NCBI GenBank assembly: GCA_019722365.1 | Contig: JADFUC010002129.1 | Span: 124,001 to 188,000 of the forward strand | Direction: 5' to 3' | Length of the DNA: 64,000 nucleotides | Origin: Lithospermum erythrorhizon | Taxonomy: Eukaryota > Streptophyta > Magnoliopsida > Boraginales > Boraginaceae | Shown here: positions 24,961 through 36,414 of the stretch, piece after piece | Layout of the letters: each line of letters starts with the position of its first letter | Position numbering within the stretch: position 1 is the first letter of the stretch | Made by a program: the position numbers and the translations under genes | The notes under the pieces: model-generated | What the model saw: only the letters and a program-made list of their open reading frames with translations | Told to the model about the DNA's origin: nothing | Database searches by the model: none

Positions 24961-25039
24961 AATTAAATAATAATGCTACGTAGACGTGTCAGATGATTAT
25001 TATAAATATTACTTAAATATTGTCTAATATTAAATACAC

Positions 25040-25300
25040 AAAAATACATTCATTTGTTTCTCTGCTTAGTCGTATTTTTGTGTATTTGGATGTATTTAGT
25101 CGTCTTTTAGGTGTATTTAGATTAGTGTATATGGATTTTTTTGTGTATTTTGATGCATTAGTTGTATTTAGTGTATTTTATGTATTAGTGTATACGGTGT
25201 ATTTTTTTTTGTATTTTGATGTATTTAGTTGTATTTAGTGTAGATCTATGTATTTAGGCGTATGGTGTATTTTTGTGTATTTGATGTATTTAAGCATTAT
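25040..25300 (+). repeat. Second GTATTT-rich minisatellite block
   Basis: The same unit type as 24300-24690 (for example TTTTTGTGTATTTGGATGTATTTAG), with phrases shared between the blocks. Confidence 0.7.
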
Positions 25301-25586
25301 ATATTTAATTTGATAGTATCAAAATAAAATTACGAACAATAAAGAGCATCATCATGTTTATCGTTTTGGTATCATGCGACAATAACGGAGCATCATCAAT
25401 GCTATTTGTTGCAAACCATCAATTTTTCTATGTTTACGACAACTACTTAAATTTAAATTCTATGCTTGAGAACAAAGTTAAAGAACTTATCATGTCAGAT
25501 AGAAACAAAGTTGAATAAATATATCGTTATTGTGTTATAATCGAATTCGCTTTGTTAAAATACAAGAAGGAATTATTTGCTTTCTA

Positions 25587-26130
25587 TCATACTGGCACTG
25601 CTTGTTGCATAGAAACAACCACAAAATCTCGCTGCAGATAAAATAAGAATTTCGCATACCATTTTACTGCTTTTGAGGTGCGTGATAACAGTTCTGCATC
25701 CCTGCTCCCAACCACCACAGCCCCAGCAAACCCCCGCACCTGATGAGAATGATCATGACCAAGCCACAAAACCATGATCACATTAATTACGAATCCGAAT
25801 GCAGCAACTCCAAACATGAGCCTTCCGTTCGCTTTCTCTGTTTGTTGAAGAAGCCTCTCAATCGCTTCATATAACAAAACCCCAGAAATAAGCCAAATTA
25901 GTTGCACAGAGAAAAGAGCTCCCAACAATCTCACTCAGCAAATGAACGGCATCAGTCAGAACAGAAAGGCTATTAGATTTGATTCCCCCAATAATCTCTA
26001 CAACCATGATCACTGTATGGGAGCTTATATTGTTTGTTTTTTGTCAGAGATATGCTTGCATTGATGGTTGAAGAGAGCACATTTACAGCAACTATTTAGA
26101 GATTTACGAGGTTGGCTTCCTGCGTATCGC
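25587..26130 (-). pseudogene. Metal tolerance protein (CDF Zn/Mn transporter) fragment
   Basis: Part of a cation diffusion facilitator, the family that pumps Zn2+ and other divalent metals into the vacuole or out of the cytosol. Minus-strand frames from about 26060 to 25935 read IMVVEIIGGIKSNSLSVLTD followed by AVHLLSE, which is transmembrane segments 1-2 with the metal-site TDAVH motif. After a deletion and frame change the frame 25934-25587 reads LLGALFSVQLIWLISGVLLY, then GVAAFGFVINVIMVLWLGHD, then HSH. These are TM3-TM4 and the start of the His-rich loop. Normally about 30 residues separate the two parts; here they are missing. Further upstream, a Cys-rich CCKCALFNHQCKH-like segment lies in another frame. 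After HDHSHQ the sequence no longer resembles the family, and TM5-6 and the C-terminal domain are absent. Confidence 0.75.
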
Positions 26131-26149
26131 GTCTGAACATGATAGAAAT

Positions 26150-26260
26150 ATGCAGGGGATACGGGCGGGGCTGGGCTGGGCTGGGCTGTGGTGGTTGGAG
26201 GGCAAGGGTGCAGCAGATGCGAAGGGGGTGGTACGGGGGTGGGAGTGGGGAGTGGGGTGG
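26150..26260 (+). repeat. G-rich tract next to the copia insertion
   Basis: Runs such as GGGGCTGGGCTGGGCTGGGCT (the GGGCT unit repeated) and GGGGGTGGGAGTGGGG lie just left of the outer retrotransposon. A similar G-rich tract, GGCGGTGGGGATGGGGG, sits at its right edge (39648). The element therefore appears to have inserted into a G/C-rich tract, probably promoter or leader sequence of the MTP relic on the minus strand. Confidence 0.6.
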
Positions 26261-26408
26261 TGTTGAGAGAATAATAAAGCCCCGAAAATAATAATAATTT
26301 CTGCTTGATATATGCGCTATTAACATACGGGTCTATATTTGGACCATCTACTAATAATCATAATAATAATCACGACATATAATCATTAATTATACCTTTA
26401 TTATCTTT
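26261..26408 (-). repeat. 3' LTR of the outer copia element
   Basis: It starts TGTTGAGAGAATAATAA and shares with 39488-39645 a long block including GACCATCTACTAATAATCATAATAATAAT and CACGACATATAATC. The right edge (about 26408) is where similarity to the other LTR fades. Confidence 0.7.
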
Positions 26409-26429
26409 ATTAATGGCGCGAGTTGGCCA

Positions 26430-27730
26430 GCGTCACAATTGTGAATCTGCGGCTGCTTAATGAAACTCAAGCGTTGGGCGTCGGTGGTTGGTGACAATCG
26501 GTAATTTGGGCCCAGTCTCGTCGTGGGACGTAGATATAGTCTGAAATCGGCTTGATGCGTCAGTACAAAATGACAATCGGCTGCCCGATATGTTTTGAGC
26601 GCTCATGAAACACGGATTACGCTTTGTTTCTTCGGCTTCAGTAAACGGTGAAGACCGAAGATATACAATCCGCCCGGCGTAACCACGTCGTCTAAATGGG
26701 GACATCTTTAATCACGAGTCACTATCCAGAATATTTGCGATTCACAGTTCTGCCAGTGATACGCTACACTTACAGGGGACCGCTTTAAGATATCGAACCA
26801 CCCTTGAGGTTCAACATGATGATCTTCGCCGGTGCATGTGCTTTGAGACAAAACATGCAGCGAAAAAGAGCACAAATCGAAATTCCGGTAAAAGCCAAAT
26901 ACAACGGTCGACCTACCCGGTACTTAATGTTACACCACCATCGGCAGGCGGGGATCGTAGTAACACCCCGAGTCGATGATTACGCTCCATGGGGAGCGGC
27001 GGTTTTGCCCCGATGGTCGGATGCAAATAATATCAAAGCATACTTCAGCCCAACAAAGAAAAATACCTTCGGTGCCGTACTAGCCGATACCCAAAAAATA
27101 CCTCTCAGCTACCCAGATCCTTCATTTTGAAAGCAGGCTGAGATATTGCTTGAAGATGTAATGAGGGTTGTTTTAAGTGTGCCCTAAATAATTAGATCGT
27201 CACATATACCAAGACATTGACGAACACCTGAGTGACTAGTAAGTAAGCGAGGGGAACAATCGGGAATAAGGCGCCTGAAAACCATATTTTGCCTGGCCCA
27301 TTTCGCCAATTTAGCAGAAACCATACAACGATTCATAACCGACACACTTGACTGTTCGGCCACTTACCGAACCCGGAGAATCGCATGCAGCAAGCTTCTT
27401 CCAGGTCCCCCATGCGAGAAAAAGCATTATGTACGTCCGTCGATGTAATTCAGTCTTCGCGGTGAAAGCTTGACAGAAATGTCAGCTTGTCACCATTTTT
27501 TAACTTGAACAAATGTATCTGAATAATCAATGCCTTCGACTTGATGATTCCCGAACACAACCAACGAGCTTTATCTGCTTCGATCTGTCCATTCGTCGAT
27601 ACTTGATTTTTATAGATCAATGACTCCCAATGACTTTCGCGAGAGGAAGTGCGATCGGCTCAGCGTTCCGTTATTTTCAAACGGCCTCGATTTGTCTTCA
27701 TAGCGAGGCGCCAGTGGGGAGTCGATCGCT
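26430..27730 (-). pseudogene. Outer copia pol: reverse transcriptase and RNase H remains
   Basis: Read on the minus strand in several frames. The region has WRLAMKT-like sequence (near 27720), LVV.GNHQVEGIDYSDTF-like sequence (about 27590-27510), a one-base-deleted YVDDLII catalytic site (about 27190-27215), an IFL.QRKYALDI-like region (about 27060-27000), MERNHRL (near 26985) and an RNase H stretch. In that stretch, 26565-26625 matches the DNA of the better preserved element at 7135-7195. Frameshifts and stops are frequent. The family resembles that of the 6737-8609 element. Confidence 0.75.
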
Positions 27731-27779
27731 GGCCTCTTTGAAGGAAGTATTTCAACACTGTAGTAGCAGTGCAGAAACA

Positions 27780-27784
27780 CGATG
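27780..27784. repeat. Target site duplication (left), CGATG
   Basis: CGATG at 27780-27784 recurs at 36410-36414, immediately beyond the other end of the inner element. It dates the inner insertion as later than the outer element, because it duplicates outer-element sequence. Confidence 0.8.
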
Positions 27785-28806
27785 TGTTGGAAATCAATGA
27801 GAATTAATTCCATTTTATATGCCCGTTAGAATAATTATTGTATCCGATTCATTTTACCGGTTAGGTTAAATGTGATTATCGAGCTTAGTGTTGACTTAGT
27901 AATTGTATATTACTTGTGTGGGTTCATGATGATAATTTAAGGGGTTATGGTGATTCTTCAGATGCTTGCACCATTAATGGATATAATAATAGTAATTGAG
28001 TCGATTATTATTGTTATACAACTTACTATTATACGAGCCTAGAGCGTCACGCCTTGTCTGATGTGATTGAGTTATATTTCATGAATGAAATTAAAGAGAA
28101 GCTGTATAATTGAGAAATGTATTTCTCCAATTACAAGGGACTACTACATTTTATGTAGAATATCGATTGAATAAATAGAATCAATTAAATAGTTATTTAA
28201 TTGGTTCGAATAATTTTAATTGCTCAATAACTTGAAGATTATTGATATTGACTCATTACTATTTAATTAAGCTAATTAAATAGTTCCTTCATTCAACAAC
28301 TCATTAATTCTTAACGAACTAATAGAGTTAACAAGTCGAAACTAAATACTTAGGGTTTGCTCGAAACTTGTTTAACTGGCCACATATAAAGCTGAGCTTT
28401 GGGTTTTCATGAGATAAGTTTTTGTAAATCTTTTCATCAAAAACCTAAAGTAGCCCCCCCCCCACCACTTGACCCGGGGAATTGTCCAAGAATTTTCTTG
28501 GGTTTTGGTTTAATTTAAATCCTTGTTTACTTGCGCCAAAATTCGGTTCTTGATTGAGCCTATACGGTATGGACCAACTAGAGATATCATACGATTGATA
28601 TTGCAATAAGGAGCTGAAGGGAAGTCAAATTCAAGTTGTGAATTTGAAGCGTGTGGAACTTTAGTGGAATTTACTCTACTGCAATGTAAGTGCTCTGCTT
28701 ATTTATATATTGTAAATATATTTTTAAATAATGTAGTATGCACTTTAAAGATCCCTGGATTATGGATTTGTATTTATACTCATATATCCATAAGTGTTAC
28801 CATCGA
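27785..28806 (+). repeat. 5' LTR of the inner copia element
   Basis: It starts TGTTGGAAATCAATGAG and is about 1.02 kb long. It aligns with 35565-36409 but keeps about 170 bp (roughly 28205-28390) that the right LTR has lost. It contains TATAAA-like and polyadenylation-like AT-rich stretches, but no promoter is claimed. Confidence 0.8.
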
Positions 28807-28820
28807 TGGCATCATAGGCC
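28807..28820 (+). other. tRNA-iMet primer binding site, degenerate
   Basis: TGGCATCATAGGCC follows the 5' LTR and matches the plant copia primer site TGGTATCAGAGCC at most positions. It supports both the LTR boundary and the plus orientation. Confidence 0.65.
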
Positions 28821-30900
28821 AAATTAAAGTTGCTTTACATTGTTCTTTATCTTGTTTTGTTTTTTATCAATTTTTATTTGATTAATTCTTGTTAATTATA
28901 TTTAATTGATAAATATATGATCTGAGAATAAATCGCGTGTTCTTGATTATTAGGTTTACACAAGTGTTACAAGATTAACATAGATTTTGTTTATAAATTA
29001 AGGGCGATTTAATTGGTTTTTTTTTCAAAAGCAGTTTTGTAAAACGTGTTTGAGGAGTGTACTTTTGTAAAATTAAAATCTAATTTTTGGAATCGATTAG
29101 CACTTAGAAGATCTCCATTAAACTTTTATAATTTTTTGGGTTTTCTAAGTACTTCAAAATAATTTTGAGATTTCTTGACTCTTTAATTAATGATTAAATA
29201 TGAGAATTTATTTTAATGAGCGATCGATTAGGATTTGTTCAAGAAAATTATGGCGTTTAACATGTTCGAATTTCATAAATTTTGGCAAATAAAGCCTCCA
29301 AAACGATTTACAAGCGAATTAAATTCATCGAAAACCCGAGTTAAATATAGTATTATTACATAAATCGGCCGACCGACTTCAAGACTCTGGCGCGTCCGGT
29401 CGGATCAGGCGATTTTGAACATAAAATGGCGACGGACGGCGAGCCTACGGTGCCATGCGTGTCGTGTTGCGACCGTCGTGGGCGTCGGTCGTCAGGAGCC
29501 CGTTATAGTGATGTGCCCTAATTTTGAAAACCACTAATTCGAATTTATTCCTTATTTTGGTTTAACTAAAATTATGGGACTAGATTATTCGGTTTTTATT
29601 GATTATTTGTCATTTTAAATCACCTAATTAATTGTAATTAATTATGTGATGACAATTAATTAATTTCCTTTTATATTCTATCTTTTTAAATTAGTTTAAA
29701 ATTGATATAACAATTATGATACTCGATTTCACTACTTAATGTATTTTAGAATATATTTGTGATAAATATTTTCTATAATATGTACTTATAGTTAAATAAT
29801 TACATTGGTGGCAATTATTAATTGACATATTAATATGGTAATTGAGTTTATATTAATTAATTTTTAATATGTGTAATTACATGGATTAATTAATTTGATA
29901 ATTACAAGCATATCGTTTTCGATGCCATTTAAAATATTTATTAAGTTCATTTATATGATTTAATAAAGTGCCTATATTTTGTAATGGTGGTGATTGGAAT
30001 GGAGAATAACATATAAATATTTTATTTATTTTAGGTGCGAACGTAATGTTGTAAATGACCTTAAATTAAGTACCTTTTCTTGTATTTTATTTATTTATTG
30101 TTTTACCCACAAGCTTGCAGAAACATATAGATGGAGTTAGTATATAAATATTGGCAACAAGTAAAGATATTGAAGATCATTTCACGGTGGTGGTACTTAA
30201 TTGGACTCGGTTGGATCCAAAGTACAAGATACAAATTAGGACTTATGTTAGTATTTGATAAATACTTGTAATAGGTTCTAGGGGAGGCCATATCGTATAT
30301 ATCTCTTGAATGTGCATTACTTATTTTATTTTTCATGTTGCATGTATTCTTGATTATGTAGTATGCATGAGTAAATGAAAACAAATAATAATAATCTCAC
30401 GATTAAAATTTAAGCAAAGTATCAAAGTAGAATTTTAAAGTTGTGCAATCAAGCGCATCAGTGGGCACACCGTGATAGGCGGGTGTTGTGTTGCATTTGA
30501 TATGACGATGGATCATGTTGAAGTGATTTCCAGCGCGTTGTGGGCTTCAGGATGATCAATCAAGCCATAGGTTAAATTAGGTGCCCAGCAGTTTTTCGGA
30601 GATACAAATGTTGGGTAGCATCTGTAAAGGATGCTAGTGACACAAGAGTTATGTAGTTTTACATAATTAGTTTGCAACCTCTTATTATACTTGGATTCAA
30701 AATGTAAGCGATTATTGCCGTTTAGTTTAAGTGTAATAGGTCTTGATACTAATATTTCGTGGTTGAAGTATTATTATTTACTTTACAATTTATTTTGTAA
30801 GTATTTTAGCATGATAGTTCTTTGAGTCACATTTATTTTTATTTACTTATTCTTGTAAAATTAATATGGCTACATTATTGCTACCCACAGAACTACACTT
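28821..30900 (+). other. Inner copia leader region, non-coding
   Basis: AT-rich DNA between primer site and coding remains, with no supported gene. It includes a sharply GC-rich segment at about 29350-29520 with many CpG, unlike its surroundings. Short frames at 28664-28885 and 30103-30384 show no motif. Confidence 0.5.
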
Positions 30901-31760
30901 GAGCTACATTAACTTCATTGCGTGTATGATGGTGCAAATTTTGAGGCGTGGTCTCGTGGTTGAGTTGTCTTCTGGGATTGCACGGGGATTGAATCGTCTT
31001 GTATAAAGAAAATTCCTATAAGACCTATACAGGGACAACGATGTATGCGCTTTGGAAGAAATAAGGATTGCATAAGAAGGACTCTCCCCAAATGCAAAGT
31101 GTCTTAGCCTTACTCGGATGGAGCCAAAGTTCCGAGGCTACGTATGATGAGTATCACGTATATGACATTTATCAGGGAAGCTCTTGATGAATCGAAGGAG
31201 TGTGCGAGAATATGAAATATGAAACTTTAGGTACTCGTTATTGCGAACAGCTCTGGCGATTCGATTGTGCGCTTGAGGTGATGGATCGGCCAAAGCGGTG
31301 GGAATCGCCCGAGGATCTGAATAAGCTCAAGTTAGAGTTCTTTATCACCATGAGATACACTTTGAGTCGATATGTCTAGAGTACATCAAAGGCTCTCACT
31401 TGAGTACAAAATCGATCGAAACCTGCCGGTTCGCCAAACAAATAACCATTCGCGTGCTAATGAATTTTTTGGATATGAACAAGAGGTCTTCCGCTTCTAC
31501 GCCGTTGCCTCTTAGCGGTACTTGTCCTTGAAACCCGAAGAAGGGCAAGGAATTGTCTCTGCGGATGATACTGCCACTATTGCAAACTTCGAGGGGTCAG
31601 CAGGCGGCACATGTCAGGGAAGTGTCGAGATGGGAAAAATGGTTTAATAAGCATGACTTTAAAGGTATTGTATGTTATTGAAGTTTGGACAACTTCTAAT
31701 TCTAATTCATTAGGTGCTAGACACCGGTTGTGGTTCTCATATTTGTGGTAATATCACGAG
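30900..31760 (+). pseudogene. Inner copia gag and protease remains
   Basis: Gag-like sequence ends in a degenerate zinc knuckle (CHYCKLRG..RRHM at about 31577-31620; copia knuckles follow CX2CX4HX4C). About 90 bp later comes the aspartic protease active site, VLDTGCGSHICG (about 31709-31744), one frame away from its surroundings. The start and most of gag cannot be read through the frameshifts. Confidence 0.65.
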
Positions 31761-32159
31761 GAACTCAAGTCAGTAGAAGACTCGAGAAGGAAATGGATCT
31801 GCGTGTGGGAAGTAGGCGCGAAGGTTGCGGCCACTTCGATTAAGATCCGTTAGTTTAAATTTACTTGACAGACGCTTGTTTTTGAACTTATCTCCGGTTT
31901 CTTATGTACTGCGATTTCTTGAGGAATATTATTCTATTTGTTTTGAATGTGATGGTTTTCATTCAATAGATCGATGAATTTGAGATCACGAGGAATGGGG
32001 TAATATTTGGTACCGCTCCGCTTCAAAATGGTCTATCGTTTTTTAGACATGATTAATGAGTCATATAACATAAAAGCGGAATAAGCCCTAACGGCTTAAA
32101 CCAAACATACATGGCATTGCCGGACTAGGTCACATTAACGAGGGCAGTCAGAGAAACTC

Positions 32160-32480
32160 CCACTCCGGTGGAATACTTGAAGGTTCGATTATGAATCACT
32201 CTACGATAAGTGTGGTCTTTGCCTTACAGACAAAATGACCAAAATACGCTTTCCAGCAGCCCAAATGAAAGGGCAAGTGATTTATTGGGGATCATACACA
32301 CTGATGTATGTGGGCCAATGAACACACTTGCAAGAGGAGGTTATAACTACTTCATTACATTTCTTGATGACTCTGTTGATGGGCTCACGGTTTTGTGTAT
32401 ACGATGAGACATAAACACGAGTCCCTTTGAAATTCAAGGAGTTCCAAAATGAAGTACAAAACTAATTGAACAAGACAATA
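32160..32480 (+). pseudogene. Inner copia integrase fragment
   Basis: An open stretch at 32210-32407 reads ASDLLGIIHTDVCGPM and GGYNYFITFLDDSVD. These are the start of the catalytic core with the first DDE aspartate in HTDVCGP and the conserved FxTFxDD. Later parts of the core are broken. Confidence 0.75.
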
Positions 32481-33179
32481 AAGATTCTCACAGTACGATA
32501 GAGGTGGAGAATATTTGAGTCAAGAGTTCCAATACTCATCTTAGAGAGTGTGGTATTGTTTAAAGCGACTAAATAGAAACGAGGAGCACTCCACCCGGCA
32601 TAATGGCGTGTCAGAAAGGAGAGAAATCGAACCATAGCGACATGGTTCGTCTATGATGAGCCTATCGATCTACCATTTAATTTACGGAATATGCGCTTCT
32701 AAGCGCGGCGCGGATGTGCTTGAGTCGGCGGATAAAACTCCCCGTGAGCGTAGTTTGGGGAAGATTCCCAGTTGGGTTTTAGAATTTGGGGCTGCGTGAA
32801 GCTTATGCTAGAGATTAACAAAGAATGGCTTGCTTCAAATCGATAAATGCCTTCATAGGATATCCAAGAAGCTTAGATTGAGATTTACTACTTCTACGAA
32901 GCGAGGGAGAGGCAAAATCTTCCTTCTTTGAGAACATGGTATTCCCTTGAAAGAAAGAAATATTTGTCCAGAAGGACTAGAAGTAATGGTGTTCATCTTG
33001 ATGAAGCTCAAGCTGATGAAGTCAATGTCGATGCATCTAATGCAGAGGCATCTGACACACCACAAGAATTGGAACCTTCTTTCATAGAAGACCCAGTTCT
33101 TGATCCGCAGCGTGGAAGAACGGCTCACTTAGGAGATCAACGAGGGGATGCGCCCACGAACGAGCTAGTATGGTGAAGC

Positions 33180-33900
33180 TTTCATCATTGAAAGTGACGA
33201 GCCTACTTACAAAGAAGCAATGAATAGCAAAGGTTGGCGACAGGCGCTTAAATAGCCATGCTGTCCCGAGATGGATTCTATGTACCAAAGCGAGGTTTAG
33301 TCACTTGTTGAGATTGCAAAATGGGGCTGCATACATTAGAATGTAAATGGGTATTTAAGAAGAAACATAATAAAAACTGAAACGTTGATGTTTTGAAGCT
33401 AGACTTGTAGCGAAGAGTTTCAAGCAAGTTCCGCAATTGGACTATGGCCAACTTACTCGCCCGATTGGCTATGCTTAAATTCATCGGATAATCTTGAGTC
33501 GTTCTTTGCGTTTAAAGTGACTGCCTGAAATGTAGCAAATGGATGTAAAGACCGTTTTCTGAATGGAAATTTAGAGGAAGATATTGTACATGGTACAACC
33601 TCCGGAACTTTACATGTCCTAAGGACTAAGAAGGTATGCAGAGATTCACCAAAGAATCCATTTATGGTCTTAAGCGAGCATCAGCGAGTTGGAATCGTTT
33701 TTGATGAATCAATCAAAGATTTTGGTTTCATCAGAGCGAAGAAAGAATCGTTGTGTATACAAAGAAGGTAAAGTGGGAGTTACGTATCATTCGCCGTCTG
33801 TATGTCGATGACATACTTATCGTGGAAACAACGTAGAGTTACTAAAAGCTCGGTCAAGGATGGTGTGAAAATGTTTCTCAATGAAGGACTTAAGAAGGCG
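33180..33900 (+). pseudogene. Inner copia reverse transcriptase remains
   Basis: The end of the integrase-RT linker (EPSFIEDP near 33070, then ESDEPTYKEAMNSK-like at about 33190) leads into RT. LNGNLEEDI is visible at about 33557, a YGLKRAS.SWN-like motif at about 33665-33700, and LYVDDILI with catalytic YVDD at 33801-33812. Several frame changes make it non-functional. Confidence 0.72.
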
Positions 33901-34479
33901 AAGCCACGAAATATACTTAGGTAAGATCCGCAGAGATCGAGCCGAGGGAGGGCGGTGGACTTTGTCGGGGATACTTATGTGAATAAGGTCTTTGCCAAAG
34001 GTTCAACATAGTAATTCAAGAAGAGATGGCTCTCCCATGAGACATGGAGTTCCAACTCGGCGAGCACGGTGTCCACTCTTTAGTCTTTAGAGATGAGAAT
34101 GAAAGAAATATCTTGGCTTACTTTATGGGATCCATCATGTATGCCATGTTGTTGTACACTGAACACGATGGCCATTCTTATGCACTAAGTGTAACCAATA
34201 GATACCAAGCTAATATTCCGGTGGCCGGATTGCGGTAAAATGCATCTTGAGAAGTATCGAGAAAGAACTTTAAAGATGCTGCTTGGTATATGAGTGAAGA
34301 TGAAGAGTTAAGTGGCGAAGTGCGGCGCCCGGGTTCAGCGAGAGGCATATGGGTATATTTTTGTCTGGCGATTGGGTATCTTGGAGGAGTTCCAGCTTGA
34401 TCTTTGTGCGATTCCTACAAAAATACGAGATGCATCGCGTCGAAGGCTGGCTTGGCTTTATGTTGGATAAAAGAAATTA

Positions 34480-34760
34480 GAGTGGCCAGAACTTGAGGTG
34501 TAGTACCCTAGCATTGAGGGACCCGGTGGAGTTGCTTTGTGACAATGCGGGGGCAATGGCTCAAGCTAAGAGACACCGAGCACATCACAGTCAGAAACCT
34601 GCCGTACTCGGAAAGTATCGCTTTGATTAGAGATATGCTTGATAGAGGTGATGTAGTATGTAAAAGTAGAAAGCTTGACCAATCACGGCCGAGCCCTTCC
34701 CTGAAATTAAGTCGGTAAACGAGGCCACTAGATTCTTAGGCAGGATGTCGCGGTGGTGTT
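34480..34760 (+). pseudogene. Inner copia RNase H C-terminal remains
   Basis: DNA around 34530-34680 reads in broken frames as LCDN..AMAQAK, H.AHHSQ and IRDMLDRGDV, the C-terminal RNase H motifs of copia elements. The rest of RNase H is unreadable. Confidence 0.6.
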
Positions 34761-34789
34761 AGGTTAAGTGGGGAGTCGGTATGTATCTA

Positions 34790-35551
34790 TGTGTTAGCCA
34801 TCAGACAAATATTTGAATATTGTTGCTTAGCATATTTTAATATATTTGTTTACTATGTCTATATGTTTAGGGTACATATAATATGCATATAGTGTATCCT
34901 CGATGAGTGAAAGGTTAAATCCCTAGGTTAGTCTATATTTCTAGAGAGGTAACATGAGCGTTAATTCGCCTCTTGACCTAGAAGCTTAGGATAGCCAAAA
35001 GGCCTTGGTCGGAATCGATAGTTAGAGGCGGCAAACATCGTATGACTAACATGGTATTTTGATTAGTGAGTAAGATTGATCAAATTGTAACTGCGAGGAC
35101 TTGAATCATGCAGTTAGAGGCTGACAGGCAGAAGCGAATTCATAGAAGATATGCTTATGTCGTGTCCTATGATATTTGTTTAGAAGATTTTAAGTTCGTC
35201 GATTCTTGGAGCACATGATATATGACTATACGTGTTATACAAGCTCACATTGCTTTGACTATGACCAAGCATTCTGCGCCTTAAGCGGGGATTATAACGG
35301 CATATGTTCGGTCACACGGTGAGATGTAGCGATAGATGTTGATATATATTGGGAGGATTTGTCCGTCCTTGATATACAAGGAAAATCTAGGGCACTACCA
35401 GCGCGTTTGAGTGTGATTTGGTTTATGGGGCGCCATAAATGCTTATTGATTCATACTTGATAAAGAAAGTTGTGGGTGTTCATGACACACTTCTTATAGT
35501 TAGCCTGGTGACTCGAATATGATAAAAGGGAGTATAAGATAATACGTCCAG
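34790..35551 (+). other. Inner copia 3' untranslated region
   Basis: Non-coding sequence between RNase H remains and the polypurine tract. No supported gene. Confidence 0.5.
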
Positions 35552-35564
35552 GGGCAAGTGGGAG
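35550..35564 (+). other. Polypurine tract of the inner element
   Basis: GGGGCAAGTGGGAG directly precedes the TGTTGG of the 3' LTR. This is the standard copia arrangement for plus-strand DNA priming. Confidence 0.8.
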
Positions 35565-36409
35565 TGTTGGAAATCAATGAGAATTGATTCAATTTATTAT
35601 GCTGGATTCGACAATTGTGTATCAGTCGTTTTACGATTGAGTTAAATGTGATTATCGAACTTAGTGTTCAACTTAGTAATTGTATATTACTAGTGTGGGT
35701 TCTCATGATAATTTAAGGGGTTATATGAGAAGCGATTCTTTAGATCTTACTCAGTGGTTATAATAATAGTAATTGTTGATTATTATTATTATACGACTTC
35801 TTATTATCTGACGCAGAAGATTATGCAGCATCTGATGACGGATCAGGTTATATTTCATGCATGAAATTAAAAGAAGCGTATAATTGAAAATATTATTTCT
35901 CAATTACAAGGGTTACGAAATTTTATCCATGAGCTCTCGATTGAACAAATAAGATCAATTAAATAGTTGTTTAGATAACTAACTATATAAACTTTAGGGT
36001 TTTTTCATGAGATTAAGTTTTGTAAATCTTTTCCATCAAAACCTAAAAGTGGCGAACCCCACATAGGCCAGGTACTCAAGAATTTTTTAGGTTTTGGTTT
36101 GTTGTTCATCCTTGTTTACTAACGCCAAATGGGTTCTTGATTCAACCTCTCTGGTGTGGACAACTAAGGGGGTATCATAAATTGATATTGCAACAAGAAT
36201 TTGAAGGAAGTCAAATTCACTTGTGCGTGAATTTGAAGCGTGTGGAACTTTAGTGGAATTTACTCGGCTTGATGTAAGTACTTTCTGTTGTTTATTCATA
36301 TATTGTAAATATATGTTTTTATTTAATAATGTAGTAAGCACTTTAAAGATCCACGGAATTATGGATTTGTATTTATACTCCTCATATATCCATAGTATTT
36401 TCCATCCAC
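35565..36409 (+). repeat. 3' LTR of the inner copia element
   Basis: It begins TGTTGGAAATCAATGAG and is 845 bp long, shorter than the 5' LTR mainly because of one deletion of about 170 bp. It ends ..TTTTCCATCCAC before the target duplication CGATG. Confidence 0.8.
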
Positions 36410-36414
36410 CGATG

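Larger units (their letters stand above)
27785..36409 (+). mobile_element. Inner Ty1/copia retrotransposon, nested
   Basis: An 8.6-kb plus-strand element with LTRs 27785-28806 and 35565-36409, a primer site (28807), a polypurine tract (35552-35564) and the 5-bp duplication CGATG. Remains of gag, protease, integrase, reverse transcriptase and RNase H lie in copia order between about 30.9 and 34.75 kb, all frameshifted. About 2 kb of AT-rich leader precede the coding part, with an unexplained GC-rich island at 29350-29520. It interrupts the linker between integrase and reverse transcriptase of the older minus-strand element. Confidence 0.87.

Noticed and set aside
24334..25238. Hydrophobic Tyr/Phe/Val-rich frames resembling membrane proteins
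   Set aside because: Translations of the GTATTT minisatellite; their periodicity follows the DNA repeat.
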